A stretch of DNA of 64,000 nucleotides. Origin: Marinomonas aquiplantarum. GTDB taxonomy: Bacteria > Pseudomonadota > Gammaproteobacteria > Pseudomonadales > Marinomonadaceae. Of this stretch, positions 36,206-46,386 are shown one piece after another (the first letter of the stretch is position 1; each line of letters starts with the position of its first letter). The notes beneath the pieces are model-generated. The model did not search any database. It had not been told where the DNA came from and saw only the letters and a program-made list of their open reading frames with translations. The stretch spans positions 648,227 through 712,226 of the forward strand of contig NZ_QNRF01000001.1 in the NCBI RefSeq assembly GCF_003314975.1, written 5' to 3'. Made by a program: the position numbers and the translations under genes.

Positions 36206-36333
36206 CATGAACCGGCGGGTTATGTTCAGATTGGATTCGCCACGTTTTATTCACATTTATGTCACACATACGCAGAATTAACTTGTTAGTATTTTGTCAT
36301 ACAGAGTATGAAAATTAAAAGGTGGAAATAGAG

Positions 36334-37200
36334 ATGAGTAAAGCTCTTCAGCCTATCGATATGATGACTCCAGGTCAAAACCTTGAGTCTTATATACAAA
36401 CCGTTGGTCGGATTCCAATTCTGACAGCGGAGGAAGAAAAAGCACTGGCAGAACGTTTATATTATCAAGAAGACTTAGAAGCGGCCCGTACATTGGTTAT
36501 GTCGCATCTGAGATTTGTTGTGCACATTGCGAAAAGTTACTCTGGTTACGGTTTAGCTCAAGGCGACTTAATCCAAGAAGGAAACGTCGGCTTGATGAAA
36601 GCGGTGAAGCGTTTTAACCCAGAAGTGGGTGTGCGTCTGGTGTCGTTTGCTGTACATTGGATTAAAGCCGAAATACACGAATTTATTCTAAAGAACTGGC
36701 GCATTGTGAAAGTGGCGACCACCAAAGCGCAGCGTAAGATGTTCTTTAATCTACGCAGTGCGAAAAAAAGCCTGTCTTGGTTTAGTAATTCCGAGGTGGA
36801 ATCGGTTGCCAGTGATCTTGGTGTAACGCCAGATGTTGTTCGTCAAATGGAAGGTCGCTTAAGTGCTTCTGACATGGCGTTCGATGCGTCTGCAGATGAC
36901 GATGATGATAGCGCGTATCAAGCGCCTTCTCAGTTCCTAGAGGATCATCGCTCTGACCCAGCTATGTTGCTGGAGAATGGCAATTGGGAAGAAGACTCCA
37001 ATCAACGCCTTGAGCTTGCTATGGCTGATCTTGATGAACGTAGTCGAAATATTTTGGTACAACGTTGGTTGTCTGATGGTAAATCGACTCTGCATGAATT
37101 GGCGGATGAATATGGTGTCTCCGCGGAGCGTATTCGCCAACTTGAAAAGAATGCGATGAAGAAGATTCGTGTTGCCATGGGCGATGGTCAATTCGACTAA
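36334..37200 (+). CDS. rpoH: Heat-shock sigma factor RpoH (sigma-32)
   Basis: 288 residues from the ATG at 36334 (GGTGG 8 bases before; an in-frame GTG four codons earlier overlaps that site). Region 2 contains [20 protein letters not shown] and [18 protein letters not shown]; the RpoH box [13 protein letters not shown] follows; region 4 ends [28 protein letters not shown]. Directs RNA polymerase to chaperone and protease genes. Own promoter region of about 128 bases after ftsX, terminator after the stop. Confidence 0.95.
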   Translation: MSKALQPIDMMTPGQNLESYIQTVGRIPILTAEEEKALAERLYYQEDLEAARTLVMSHLRFVVHIAKSYSGYGLAQGDLIQEGNVGLMKAVKRFNPEVGVRLVSFAVHWIKAEIHEFILKNWRIVKVATTKAQRKMFFNLRSAKKSLSWFSNSEVESVASDLGVTPDVVRQMEGRLSASDMAFDASADDDDDSAYQAPSQFLEDHRSDPAMLLENGNWEEDSNQRLELAMADLDERSRNILVQRWLSDGKSTLHELADEYGVSAERIRQLEKNAMKKIRVAMGDGQFD

Positions 37201-37220
37201 ATAAGCCTGTTCTAAATATC

Positions 37221-37248
37221 AAAAAGCCCTCCTAGCGAGGGCTTTTTT
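37221..37248. terminator. Bidirectional terminator between rpoH and the tonB-like gene
   Basis: GCCCTC (37226-37231), loop CTAGC, GAGGGC (37237-37242), flanked by five A and six T. Confidence 0.9.
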
Positions 37249-37275
37249 GTGTCAGTGGTTTGTGTTGACGTGCTT

Positions 37276-38136
37276 TTATTGGCTGCGCAATTGGTTACCC
37301 GGAATGAAGCGCCAGGTGCGGATAATCTCAAGCTTATCCACTTCTTTTTTGAGTTCGCTGGGAAAGACTTGGAAAGGCTCCGCTAAGCGGACGATCCGCA
37401 TGGCTGCGTCATCCAACACGCGTACGCCAGAAGAGTGTAGCACTTCAATGTCGTCCACATAGCCATTTGGTAAGATAATGACCGCGAGACGAAGTTCACC
37501 ATATAAGTGATTGCGCTTTGCTTCTTCTGGATAATGGATGTTACCAATCCGCTCAATTCGACGACGCCAGTCGTCTAGATATTTTGCATCGACTGCGGCT
37601 TTCGCTGAAACGGATGTTAGACGTCTAATACGAGGGCGTTTGGCGTAGGATTGACGTTGTTGATCGAGCAAAGCTTCTAAGGTAGCAATGTCATTGGACA
37701 AATGACTGGGGATTTGAGTTTCCCCTCGAAAACGTTCTTCTAATGTTTTCGGCTCCTGCTCAACTTCTTTTGCGACTTCAAGGATGGCTTGTTGGTCTTG
37801 CGTGGCTAATAAGCTGGGTTCTTCAATGGGTTCCGCTGAGGCCAGCTGTGGTTGCACTGGTGGCGAGATGTCTTGAATGTTATCGGATAAAAATTGCGCT
37901 TCTTCGGTAGTGGTTAATTTCTGTTTTCGTAGCTCAGTACCACTTGCCTCTTGGTTTGCTTGAGCTATAAAGTCCGCTTCTAATGGTGCTTTGCTAGTGT
38001 GCTGAACTAAGGTGACTTCGAGCGTGTTGGGCTTGGGGGCGGGTAATTCGAAGTCGAAACTGACCAGCATTGCCATTAGCAAATGCAAACTAATGGCAAT
38101 GAAGAGAGTAACGGAAAATTTATCGATAACTCGCAT
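37276..38136 (-). CDS. TonB-family energy transducer (TonB3-like)
   Basis: 286 residues: one N-terminal transmembrane anchor (about 8-27), a long acidic Gln/Glu/Pro-containing linker spanning the periplasm, and a C-terminal TonB domain (about 195-280) with YPEEAKRNHLYGELRLAVIILPNG and the EVLHSSGVRVLDDAA and IIRTWRFIPG segments. No exbB/exbD nearby. Position next to gshB matches Pseudomonas tonB3, reported to affect twitching motility rather than iron uptake; role here is inferred. Starts 4 bases after the gshB stop. Confidence 0.85.
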   Translation of the reverse strand: MRVIDKFSVTLFIAISLHLLMAMLVSFDFELPAPKPNTLEVTLVQHTSKAPLEADFIAQANQEASGTELRKQKLTTTEEAQFLSDNIQDISPPVQPQLASAEPIEEPSLLATQDQQAILEVAKEVEQEPKTLEERFRGETQIPSHLSNDIATLEALLDQQRQSYAKRPRIRRLTSVSAKAAVDAKYLDDWRRRIERIGNIHYPEEAKRNHLYGELRLAVIILPNGYVDDIEVLHSSGVRVLDDAAMRIVRLAEPFQVFPSELKKEVDKLEIIRTWRFIPGNQLRSQ

Positions 38137-38140
38137 GATA

Positions 38141-39088
38141 TTAGATTAAGCGTTTCTCTATGGCTTCAATCAACGTCATGGCAATGTTTAGATCAAATTG
38201 ATTGTCTAATTCCCTGACACAAGTTGGGCTGGTGACATTAATTTCCGTTAAATAATCACCGATGACATCTAAGCCAACAAAGAGTAAGCCCTTTTCCTTT
38301 AACGAGGGGATCACTTGTTGGCAAATCCAACGATCTCGCTCTGTTAAAGGACGACCTTCCCCGCGACCGCCAGCGGCTAAGTTGCCACGAGTTTCTCCTG
38401 ACGCTGGAATACGTGCCAGAGCATAAGGAACTGGTTCGCCATCCACAATCAAGATGCGCTTGTCACCTTGCTTGATTTCAGGGATGAATTTTTGTGCCAT
38501 GATCTGCTCTTGGCCCATGTTAGTGAGCGTCTCAATAATGACGCTAACGTTTGAGTCATCCGGTTTTAGTCGGAAAATAGATGTGCCACCCATGCCATCC
38601 AAAGGTTTGAAAATCACATCGCCATGTTCTTTATGAAAGCTTTTTAGCAGATCTGCTCGGCGTGTTACTAAGACTGGTGGGCAGCACTGAGGGAATTGAG
38701 TTGCAAACAGCTTTTCGTTGCAATCACGTAGGCTTTTCGGGTCGTTTACTACTAGGCAGCCATCACGTTCTGCTTGTTCAAGAATCATGGTGCTGTAAAC
38801 AAATTCGCCATCAAACGGTGGATCTTTGCGCATTAAAATAACGTCTAAGTCTCCCAAGGCAATACGTTCTTCTTCGCCAAGATCGTAGAAATGCTCAGGG
38901 TCCTTGTGAACGCTTAAAGAGCGAGCCATGGCATACGCTTTGCCATTGTCTAGAAAGAGATCTTTTTGTTCCATGTAAATAAGTTCCCAGCCTTTTTCGG
39001 CGGCGGCCCATAACATGGCGAGGGAGGTGTCTTTTTTGTAGTTAATGGATGAAATTGGATCCATTACCATGCCGAGTTTAATGGTCAT
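38141..39088 (-). CDS. gshB: Glutathione synthetase GshB
   Basis: 315 residues, ATP-grasp enzyme that joins gamma-glutamylcysteine and glycine. Visible motifs: KLGMVMDPISSINYKKDTSLAM at the N-terminus, ILMRKDPPFD, VFKPLDGMGGTSIF (ATP loop), and the C-terminal LDVIGDYLTEINVTSPTCVRE. Same length as the E. coli enzyme. First gene of a two-gene operon with the tonB-like gene. Confidence 0.95.
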   Translation of the reverse strand: MTIKLGMVMDPISSINYKKDTSLAMLWAAAEKGWELIYMEQKDLFLDNGKAYAMARSLSVHKDPEHFYDLGEEERIALGDLDVILMRKDPPFDGEFVYSTMILEQAERDGCLVVNDPKSLRDCNEKLFATQFPQCCPPVLVTRRADLLKSFHKEHGDVIFKPLDGMGGTSIFRLKPDDSNVSVIIETLTNMGQEQIMAQKFIPEIKQGDKRILIVDGEPVPYALARIPASGETRGNLAAGGRGEGRPLTERDRWICQQVIPSLKEKGLLFVGLDVIGDYLTEINVTSPTCVRELDNQFDLNIAMTLIEAIEKRLI

Positions 39089-39273
39089 TGTGGTACTTCC
39101 TCAAAACGAGTAGACGGCGATGTTTAGATACAGCCGATTAATATCTATTGATGCTATAGAAATATGGGGGCGCTGAGAAGAAAAAACAGCCCTGTTTTCT
39201 CAATAGTTTGAATCAGTGAGATATTCAGTGATGGGGATTAGCTTTCGTAAAGGACATCGATCCTCGTCAACAA

Positions 39274-39300
39274 AAAGGGCGAATAGAAAATCCGCCCTTT
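39274..39300 (-). terminator. Terminator of the TolC-family gene
   Basis: AAAGGGCG (39274-39281) pairs with CGCCCTTT (39293-39300). On the minus strand it is followed by TTTTT-GTTG and begins 6 bases after the stop. Confidence 0.85.
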
Positions 39301-39306
39301 CGATAC

Positions 39307-40809
39307 TTACCAACTCCCTGAGTTTTCATCGGCTTCTAGGAATAACTCACTTTCCTGCGGCGTTTGACTTTCAGTTGATGAGTTGCCTGTTGCGTCAGGG
39401 GTATTGTCTGGCAACACATTAGATTCAATGGTTTGTAGGTCCTCTGTCGCACTTTGTTTTTGCTTAGCGTTTGTTTGAGGCGTGACAAACTCGTCTTCAA
39501 AACCCAGTAGAGGTGGACGATAAATTCGGAAGGCACGCATTAACTCGCCTTTGGCGTTGAATAAACGGAATTCTGAAAAGAGCTCATCGTAGTCAGCATT
39601 GACATAGTCTTGGCGTGCTTGAAAGAGTTCATTTTCACTGTCTAGAACGTCTAGAAGTGTTCGGCGACCAAGGCGAAATTGCTTTTCGTAAGCGACTTGC
39701 GATTCTTTGGTGGCAATAACGTATTGACGGATGTGCTCTTTTTGACCTGTGGTGGCTTCAAAGGCCGCCCAAGCGAGTCGAACCGTTAGCTCTGTATCAC
39801 GTATGGTGTTACGACGGATTTCCGTAGCTTGAATATTTTGCTGTACGGCCGCGTATTTTTTACGCTTATATGAGCCGCCATTATAAAGGTTGTAATTCAA
39901 TCGAATCATGGCAATCAAGTCTTCACTCGGACCTTCATCACCATCAATATTATTGTTCCACGTTCTTTCTAAGACGAAATTGATATTGGGGTATTTATCC
40001 GCTTCAGCAATTTTTTGGATGCTTTCAGTTGCCGCAATATCCCAATATGCACCTTCAATGGCAGGGTTTTTTGCCAAAGCTTGGCTAATGGCACTGTCTA
40101 AATCTTCGGGCAATAAGGCGCGATCGGGAACCGGGTAGATAAGGTCTTTTGGCGGCATTTCGCCGACAACTTTATTGTAGTTACTTTCAGCATCACGCAA
40201 ATTGTTTACGGCGGCCAAATGGTTGGCGTGTGCTTTTGCTAAACGTGCGGTGATTTGGCTGAGATCAGATTGTCGTCCGATACCAGTATCTGTTTTCAAT
40301 TTGATTTGTTTGTAGATGCGTTGGTGTGTGTCCAAGTTCATTTCAGCCAAATTGACCAATTCACGGAAACGCAAAATGTTGGCATACGCTTGGGCGACTT
40401 CAAGGGCGGTATTTTCAACGGATATGAGAGCACTCCAGCGATCGGCTTCCGCCTCGCTGTGTAAACGATCAACTTCATTCTGTGTGGTAAAACCACTAAA
40501 AATGGGCTGATTCAGGGATAATGATAGCTCTCGGCGAGTTAAGCCTATATCGTCCGATGAATCGTCATCGCCATAGGTAGTCTCATGGCCAATGCCTGCC
40601 GCTAGGTCAACGCTTGGGTAGTAGCCATTACGTCGCGCGAGGTCAGCATTTTCTTTAGATTCGCGGTATTTTGCGATGGCTTGCATGACGGAAGGACTGT
40701 TTTCAATCGCGGTGTAAGTGGCTTCTTCTAATGTCAGTGCATAGCTGTTTGCAGGCAGAACAAATGTCCCTATGTAGAGCATGCAAGTTAAAGCAATTCT
40801 GTAAAACAT
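39307..40809 (-). CDS. TolC-family outer-membrane efflux/secretion protein
   Basis: 500 residues; signal peptide (ends NSYA), then the two TolC repeats with long coiled-coil helices (LTLEEATYTAIENSPSVMQAIAKYRES and its second copy around 250-400). The RREL-SLNQPIFSGFTT and LDVLDSENELFQARQDYVNADYD motifs are typical of type I secretion outer-membrane proteins (LapE/AggA type). The C-terminal 75 residues are an acidic, Gln/Ser/Thr-rich tail. No ABC ATPase or membrane-fusion gene is adjacent, so its partner system is unknown. GGAT lies 3 bases before the ATG. Confidence 0.85.
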   Translation of the reverse strand: MFYRIALTCMLYIGTFVLPANSYALTLEEATYTAIENSPSVMQAIAKYRESKENADLARRNGYYPSVDLAAGIGHETTYGDDDSSDDIGLTRRELSLSLNQPIFSGFTTQNEVDRLHSEAEADRWSALISVENTALEVAQAYANILRFRELVNLAEMNLDTHQRIYKQIKLKTDTGIGRQSDLSQITARLAKAHANHLAAVNNLRDAESNYNKVVGEMPPKDLIYPVPDRALLPEDLDSAISQALAKNPAIEGAYWDIAATESIQKIAEADKYPNINFVLERTWNNNIDGDEGPSEDLIAMIRLNYNLYNGGSYKRKKYAAVQQNIQATEIRRNTIRDTELTVRLAWAAFEATTGQKEHIRQYVIATKESQVAYEKQFRLGRRTLLDVLDSENELFQARQDYVNADYDELFSEFRLFNAKGELMRAFRIYRPPLLGFEDEFVTPQTNAKQKQSATEDLQTIESNVLPDNTPDATGNSSTESQTPQESELFLEADENSGSW

Positions 40810-40906
40810 ATGATCCTGTGTCCTTAAAACTTCACTGATTAAAATCTTAAAGGGATTCTCTTCAAGAATATGTAGCAGTTCTGTTAGCCATTATTAAATT
40901 TTACGT

Positions 40907-41641
40907 TTAGTAGATATCACCCCATAGGGTTTGGATGACACTGAGTGCGACGACAGGCGCGGTTTCTGTGCGCAGAACCCTTGGGCCTAATGTTATCGGA
41001 TTAAATCCTTGTTTTTCAGAATGTTGCACTTCGTTTTCGGTCAATCCTCCCTCCGGTCCAATGAGCAAAGCAATTTGCTTCTGGCTTGGTAGTTCGAATT
41101 GTTTAATGGGCTTGGCACTGTGGTGGTGCAAAGTGAATTTTAACATATCGTTACAATTCTCAACCCATTCGGTTAACTCGATGGGAGGGTAAACGGTTGG
41201 CACTAGACCCCGGCCAGATTGTTCTGCAGCGCTGATGGCAACTTGTTGCCAATGAGCAAGGCGTTTTTCCATGCGCTTGTCTTCAAGTTTTACTTCACAG
41301 CGCTCGCTTAATAAGGGTTGAATAGCAAAGACGCCTGCTTCAACGGACTTTTGAATGGCGTAGTCCATGCGTTCACCACGAGATAGTGTCTGGCCTATGG
41401 TGACCTTTACAGCGGATTCATTGTCTAAGGCTTCAAATGCTCCGATGGCAATGTTTGCGGTGCGCTTTTCTACATCACACAGAGTGGCGTGATATTGACC
41501 GCCTTGACCATTAAAGACACGCAAAGGGTGATCAGATTTGAGCCTTAGTACTTTGCATAAATGTTGGAAACTGGTGTCAGGCAAGGTTAGCGTTTGGTTT
41601 TCGCTTAGTTCTGCATTGATATAAATTCGTGGGATTCGCAT
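40907..41641 (-). CDS. rsmE: 16S rRNA (uracil1498-N3)-methyltransferase RsmE
   Basis: 244 residues from the ATG at 41641 (AGGA upstream). The longer open frame adds 58 residues that overlap the metK terminator and is rejected. Begins MRIPRIYINAEL, then SFQHLCKVLRLKSDHPLRVFNG (PUA-like) and a SPOUT knot domain with IGPEGGLTENEV and LGPRVLRTETAPVVALS. Methylates U1498 of 16S rRNA. Confidence 0.93.
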   Translation of the reverse strand: MRIPRIYINAELSENQTLTLPDTSFQHLCKVLRLKSDHPLRVFNGQGGQYHATLCDVEKRTANIAIGAFEALDNESAVKVTIGQTLSRGERMDYAIQKSVEAGVFAIQPLLSERCEVKLEDKRMEKRLAHWQQVAISAAEQSGRGLVPTVYPPIELTEWVENCNDMLKFTLHHHSAKPIKQFELPSQKQIALLIGPEGGLTENEVQHSEKQGFNPITLGPRVLRTETAPVVALSVIQTLWGDIY

Positions 41642-41673
41642 ACCTTGTCCTAATGATAAAGAGATAAAAACAC

Positions 41674-41709
41674 AAAAGCCTTCTTGTGGATCAACACAAG
41701 AAGGCTTTT
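41674..41709 (-). terminator. Terminator of metK
   Basis: A perfect 15-bp stem, AAAAGCCTTCTTGTG (41674-41688) with CACAAGAAGGCTTTT (41695-41709), 6-base loop, U-rich exit on the minus strand. It lies 21 bases beyond the metK stop and separates it from rsmE. Confidence 0.95.
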
Positions 41710-41729
41710 TATAGCGGAAATTAACGCAA

Positions 41730-42893
41730 TTATAAACCAGCGGCTTTACGCAATAGCTCGGCTTTGTCGGTTTTTTCCCAAGTGAAGTTGTCACCAGTAC
41801 GGCCAAAGTGACCATAAGCTGCTGTCGGTAGATAAATTGGGCGTTTTAGGTCCAACATCTTAATCAAACCTGCTGGACGTAAATCAAACAATTCGCGTAC
41901 CAACTCGACAATTTTCGCGTCGCTGATTTTGCCTGTGCCGAACGTGTTAATGCTAATGGACGTTGGTTCAGCGACACCAATGGCGTAAGACACTTGAATT
42001 TCACACTTGTCTGCCAAGCCTGCAGCGACGATGTTTTTTGCCACGTAACGGCCAGCGTAAGCAGCGGAGCGGTCAACTTTGGATGGGTCTTTACCAGAAA
42101 AAGCACCGCCGCCATGACGTGCCATGCCGCCATAGGTATCTACGATGATTTTACGACCGGTTAAACCGCAATCTCCAACAGGTCCACCAATGATGAATTG
42201 GCCCGTTGGGTTAATGAAGTATTTGGTTTCTTTCGATAGCCACTCTTCTGGTAAAACCGGCTTGATGATTTCTTCCATCACGGCTTCACGAAGGTCTGCT
42301 TGTTTAATTGCAGCGCTGTGTTGTGTCGATAAAACCACGGCATCGATAGCGCAAGGTTTGCCATGTTCGTCATAGCGGAAAGTCACTTGGCTTTTCGCGT
42401 CAGGACGCAAGAAGTCCAGCGTACCGTTTTTACGAACCTGTGCTTGGCGTTCTACTAGACGATGCGCGTAAGTAATTGGTGCAGGCATTAATACATCGGT
42501 TTCGTTGGTGGCAAAGCCAAACATCAAGCCTTGGTCGCCTGCGCCCAGCTCTTTTTCACCCGCTTCATCAACGCCCACGGCTATGTCAGCAGATTGTTTG
42601 CCGATGGCGTTCATCACGGCGCACGACTCCCAGTCGAAGCCCATGTCGGAACTGTTGTAGCCAATTTCACGGATCACGCCGCGTGCGATTTCTTCGATGT
42701 CGACCCAAGCATTAGTACGGACTTCACCAGCAACCAATACCATGCCGGTTTTTACTAGGGTTTCACAAGCGACTCGCGCTTCTGTGTCTTCCGCCAAAAT
42801 GGCATCAAGAATGGCATCGGAGACTTGGTCGGCGATTTTATCTGGGTGACCTTCAGAAACGGATTCTGAGGTAAATAATGAATATTCTGACAT
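41730..42893 (-). CDS. metK: S-adenosylmethionine synthetase MetK
   Basis: 387 residues from the ATG at 42893 (GAGG 8 bases upstream). The start [23 protein letters not shown] is the normal family N-terminus; an in-frame ATG at 42956 has no ribosome site and would read through the leader terminator. Other motifs: [10 protein letters not shown], the [19 protein letters not shown] active-site loop. Makes SAM from methionine and ATP. Transcribed divergently from tkt, behind an attenuator-like leader. Confidence 0.96.
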   Translation of the reverse strand: MSEYSLFTSESVSEGHPDKIADQVSDAILDAILAEDTEARVACETLVKTGMVLVAGEVRTNAWVDIEEIARGVIREIGYNSSDMGFDWESCAVMNAIGKQSADIAVGVDEAGEKELGAGDQGLMFGFATNETDVLMPAPITYAHRLVERQAQVRKNGTLDFLRPDAKSQVTFRYDEHGKPCAIDAVVLSTQHSAAIKQADLREAVMEEIIKPVLPEEWLSKETKYFINPTGQFIIGGPVGDCGLTGRKIIVDTYGGMARHGGGAFSGKDPSKVDRSAAYAGRYVAKNIVAAGLADKCEIQVSYAIGVAEPTSISINTFGTGKISDAKIVELVRELFDLRPAGLIKMLDLKRPIYLPTAAYGHFGRTGDNFTWEKTDKAELLRKAAGL

Positions 42894-42937
42894 GTTTAGT
42901 GCCTCAATCAAAAAATGAAAAAGCGCTAAAAAGGCAT

Positions 42938-42973
42938 AAAAAAACCCGCTTAGCATGTAGGTCGCTAAACAGG
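42938..42973 (-). terminator. Leader terminator upstream of metK
   Basis: On the minus strand CCTGTTTAGC (42973-42964) pairs over 10 bp, with two G-U pairs, with GCTAAGCGGG (42954-42945), followed by seven T (42944-42938). It lies about 45 bases before the metK start codon, within the leader. Confidence 0.75.
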
Positions 42974-42996
42974 CATCTGTGCTGCTTCTGTTTAGC
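42964..42996 (-). promoter_or_regulatory. Antiterminator hairpin in the metK leader
   Basis: GCTAAACAG pairs with CTGTTTAGC (plus coordinates 42964-42972 and 42988-42996), 9 perfect bp and a 15-base loop. It uses the same bases as the 5' arm of the terminator, so the two cannot form together. Confidence 0.65.
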
Positions 42997-43000
42997 TGAT

Positions 43001-43028
43001 TTTATATAGCGTCCGCAAGCCGAAACAA
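43001..43028 (-). promoter_or_regulatory. Candidate metK promoter
   Basis: On the minus strand TTGTTT (43028-43023), 16-base spacer, TATAAA (43006-43001). The start site would then fall near 42993-42997, at the 5' arm of the leader hairpin. Confidence 0.4.
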
Positions 43029-43260
43029 ATCGACGCTGTAGTGGTGGATGATGGCCGAAAATTGCACAGATGGCAAGATGAAAAACGGATTTATATGAGG
43101 CAAGAGGCGGTTTTTTTGTTAGGATGGTGCAGATTTAATAAGAATACTTTTTCTTGGCCCAAAAATGAGGCAAATGTGTAGGGTTGGCATTGCATGCTGG
43201 CTTTACCCTATGGAGAATGTTCTTTCTATTGTTCGTTAAGCTACCAGGAGTGGAACCAAC
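43029..43260. other. Rest of the metK-tkt divergent intergenic region
   Basis: About 230 bases between the candidate metK promoter and the tkt start. It should hold the tkt promoter and leader. I see no gene, no strong dyad and no convincing -35/-10 pair that I would commit to. GGAG lies before the tkt ATG. Confidence 0.5.
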
Positions 43261-45261
43261 ATGTCGTCTCGGAAACAACTTGCTAACGCCATACGCGCAC
43301 TCAGTATGGACGCCGTACAAAAAGCTAACTCAGGTCACCCAGGTGCTCCAATGGGGATGGCTGATATTGCCGAAGTACTATGGAACGATTATTTAAAGCA
43401 TAACCCTTCAAATGCTAAATGGGTTGACCGTGATCGTTTTGTTTTGTCGAACGGCCATGGTTCTATGTTGATTTATTCTTTATTGCATTTGTCTGGCTAC
43501 AACTTGCCAATCGAAGAACTAAAGCAATTCCGTCAGTTACACTCTAAAACACCAGGTCACCCAGAATACGGTTATACCGATGGCGTTGAAACCACCACCG
43601 GCCCATTGGGTGCTGGTATCAGCAACGCGGTGGGTATGGCCATTGCGGAGAAAACCTTGGCGGCGCAGTTTAACCGCGAAGGTCATGAGGTGGTTGATCA
43701 CAATACTTACTGTTTCTTGGGTGACGGCTGTTTGATGGAAGGCATCTCTCATGAAGCTTGTTCACTTGCTGGTACTTTAGGCTTGGGTAAATTGGTTGCT
43801 TTTTGGGATGACAATGGTATTTCCATTGATGGTCATGTTGAAGGCTGGTTTACAGATGACACACCGAAGCGTTTTGAGTCTTATGGCTGGCATGTTATTG
43901 CGGATGTGGATGGACATGATCCAGAAGCTATTAAAGCTGCCATTGATGCGGCAAAAGCGGAAACGGGTAAGCCAACTTTAATTTGTTGCAAAACCGTCAT
44001 TGGCTTTGGTTCACCTAATAAATCTGGTAGTCATGATTGTCACGGTGCACCACTGGGTGATGCCGAAATTGCTGCCGCTCGTGAGTTCTTAGGTTGGCCA
44101 CATGCACCATTTGAAATTCCTGCGGATGTTTACGCGGGTTGGGATGCAAAACAAGCTGGCGCGGCTCGTGAAACAGAATGGCAGGAAAAGTTTGCAGCTT
44201 ACCAAGCAGCTTATCCAGAATTGGCGGCGGAATTTGAGCGTCGTGTGATCAAAGGTGATTTGCCAGCGGACTTCGAAGAGAAAGCGCAGGCTTTCATTCA
44301 AGAGTGCCAAGATAAAGGCGAAAGCATTGCCAGTCGTAAAGCGTCACAAAATGCCATTGGTGCGTTTGGTGCCATCTTACCTGAATTGTTAGGTGGTTCA
44401 GCTGACCTTGCCGGTTCTAACTTGACACTGTGGTCTGGTTCTAAAGGTATTCAAGATGATCCTGCTGGTAACTATGTATACTACGGTGTGCGTGAGTTTG
44501 GTATGAGCGGCATCATGAATGGTGCTTCTTTGCATGGTGGTTTTATCAACTATGGTGCGACCTTCATGATGTTCATGGAATACGCGCGCAATGCAGTACG
44601 TATGTCCGCTTTGATGGGTATTCAGAACGTGTTTGTTTACACCCATGACTCTATTGGTCAAGGGGAAGATGGTCCGACTCACCAACCCGTTGAGCAACTT
44701 GCTAACTTGCGTATGACACCCAATATGTCAGTTTGGCGTCCATGTGATGCAGCAGAAACTGCGATTGCTTGGAAAGCGGCAATCGAGCGTCGTGATGGTC
44801 CAACGTCTTTGGTATTCTCTCGTCAAGGTTTGCCAGCGCAAGCGCGTGATGCAGCAACCCTAGCAAATGTCGCCAAAGGTGGTTATGTGCTGCAAGATTG
44901 CACTGGTACGCCAGAGCTTATTTTGATCGCGACGGGTTCTGAAGTAGGTTTAGCTATGTCTTCGGCAGAAGCATTAACGGCGAAGGGTAAGAAAGTGCGT
45001 GTTGTTTCAATGCCTTCTACTAGTACGTTTGATGCGCAAGATGCGGCTTATAAAGAGTCGGTATTGCCTGCGGCCGTTACTAAGCGTGTTGCCATTGAAG
45101 CGGCGCATGTGGATTACTGGTACAAGTACGTTGGTTTCGAAGGTGCAATGGTCGGTATGTCGACCTTTGGTGAATCAGCACCAGGTGGTGATTTGCTTAA
45201 GCACTTTGGTTTCACCGTTGAGAATGTGGTTGCGACGGCAGAAAAAATTCTAACGGCGTAA
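43261..45261 (+). CDS. tkt: Transketolase
   Basis: 666 residues: N-terminal [24 protein letters not shown], thiamine-diphosphate motif [54 protein letters not shown] in the pyrimidine domain and a C-terminal domain ending with [15 protein letters not shown]. Moves two-carbon units between pentose-phosphate and glycolytic sugars, and produces erythrose 4-phosphate, the substrate of the next gene. First gene of tkt-epd-pgk-fba. Confidence 0.96.
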   Translation: MSSRKQLANAIRALSMDAVQKANSGHPGAPMGMADIAEVLWNDYLKHNPSNAKWVDRDRFVLSNGHGSMLIYSLLHLSGYNLPIEELKQFRQLHSKTPGHPEYGYTDGVETTTGPLGAGISNAVGMAIAEKTLAAQFNREGHEVVDHNTYCFLGDGCLMEGISHEACSLAGTLGLGKLVAFWDDNGISIDGHVEGWFTDDTPKRFESYGWHVIADVDGHDPEAIKAAIDAAKAETGKPTLICCKTVIGFGSPNKSGSHDCHGAPLGDAEIAAAREFLGWPHAPFEIPADVYAGWDAKQAGAARETEWQEKFAAYQAAYPELAAEFERRVIKGDLPADFEEKAQAFIQECQDKGESIASRKASQNAIGAFGAILPELLGGSADLAGSNLTLWSGSKGIQDDPAGNYVYYGVREFGMSGIMNGASLHGGFINYGATFMMFMEYARNAVRMSALMGIQNVFVYTHDSIGQGEDGPTHQPVEQLANLRMTPNMSVWRPCDAAETAIAWKAAIERRDGPTSLVFSRQGLPAQARDAATLANVAKGGYVLQDCTGTPELILIATGSEVGLAMSSAEALTAKGKKVRVVSMPSTSTFDAQDAAYKESVLPAAVTKRVAIEAAHVDYWYKYVGFEGAMVGMSTFGESAPGGDLLKHFGFTVENVVATAEKILTA

Positions 45262-45276
45262 TTCTGATCGACTCTG

Positions 45277-45306
45277 AAAAGAGACGCGCGTTCGCGTCTC
45301 TTTTTT
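45277..45306 (+). terminator. Terminator after tkt
   Basis: GAGACGCG (45281-45288), loop CGTT, CGCGTCTC (45293-45300), preceded by four A and followed by six T. Confidence 0.92.
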
Positions 45307-45332
45307 CTTTCCTTTTGCGATGAAGTAGGACT

Positions 45333-46349
45333 ATGTTGCGAGTCGCTATTAATGGCTATGGTCGAATAGGGCGTTCAGTGTTACGAGCCTTATACGAAAA
45401 CAATTTCCGCGACCACATTCAAGTGGTGGCAATTAATGAATTGTCTGATGTTGAGACAATGAGTTATCTCACTCGTTATGACACGACGCATGGTCGTTTT
45501 CCTCAGTCTGTTGCGACACATGGCAATACATTGCAAATTGGTGATGACACCATTCAGTGTTTTTCAAGTGCGCACCCAGAGGGTGTTGATTGGCAATCGT
45601 TGGCGCTCGATCTTGTTTTAGAGTGCTCTGGTAGTTTCAGTGATCGCGACGGCGCTCAGGCGTATTTGGACGCTGGTGTACCGAGATTACTTCTGTCACA
45701 ACCAGCGGGCTCTGATGTGGACAGTACCTTGGTGTACGGCTTCAATCATCATGAGCTAACGGCGCGACATCAGATTGTCTCGGCAGCTTCTTGTACCACC
45801 AATTGTCTTATCCCTGTATTAGAGACGATTCAGCAGTTTGCCGGTGTGGTGCATGGAACAAGTCAAACGATTCACTCTGCGATGAATGACCAACCGGTTA
45901 TCGATGGCTATCACACTAAAGATCTGCGTTTAACCCGTGCCGCATTAAGCTCTATTATTCCCGTGGACACGGGGTTAGCGCGAGGCATTACTCGTTTGAT
46001 GCCAGAGCTAGATGGCAAAATGGGTTGTAATGCGGTACGTGTTCCAACCTTGAATGTATCTTTAATTGATCTGGTGTTACGAACCGAGCAGCCTGTTACC
46101 GTGGCACAAGTCAATGGGCAACTTGAGAGCGCTGCGAATGGTAAATATGCTGGGTTGATGGGCTTTACGCAAGAGGCGCATGCGTCAGTGGATTTTAATC
46201 ATGATCCACGTTCAGTGATTATTGATGGCACTCAAACACAAGTCATTGATGGTCACATGGTAAAAATATTATGTTGGTTTGATAACGAATGGGGCTACGC
46301 CAATCGAATGTTGGATGTGGCTAAGTATTGGGCGAGGGTTATGCATTAA
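45333..46349 (+). CDS. epd: D-erythrose-4-phosphate dehydrogenase
   Basis: 338 residues of the GAPDH superfamily: NAD-binding INGYGRIGRSVLRALYE, catalytic Cys in SAASCTTNCLIPVLE (about 154), and WFDNEWGYANRM at the C-terminus. The segment after the first domain (ELSDVETMSYLTRYDTTHGRFP) and the position between tkt and pgk match Epd, which oxidises erythrose 4-phosphate to 4-phosphoerythronate for pyridoxal-phosphate synthesis. A GAPDH role cannot be fully excluded from motifs alone. Confidence 0.9.
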   Translation: MLRVAINGYGRIGRSVLRALYENNFRDHIQVVAINELSDVETMSYLTRYDTTHGRFPQSVATHGNTLQIGDDTIQCFSSAHPEGVDWQSLALDLVLECSGSFSDRDGAQAYLDAGVPRLLLSQPAGSDVDSTLVYGFNHHELTARHQIVSAASCTTNCLIPVLETIQQFAGVVHGTSQTIHSAMNDQPVIDGYHTKDLRLTRAALSSIIPVDTGLARGITRLMPELDGKMGCNAVRVPTLNVSLIDLVLRTEQPVTVAQVNGQLESAANGKYAGLMGFTQEAHASVDFNHDPRSVIIDGTQTQVIDGHMVKILCWFDNEWGYANRMLDVAKYWARVMH

Positions 46350-46386
46350 GGCATGACTTAGCAAGAAAACTATTGAGGGCATTCCT

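Noticed and set aside
42894..42956. N-terminal extension of metK to the ATG at 42956
   Set aside because: It would translate the leader terminator T-run, has no ribosome site, and the family starts at the inner ATG.
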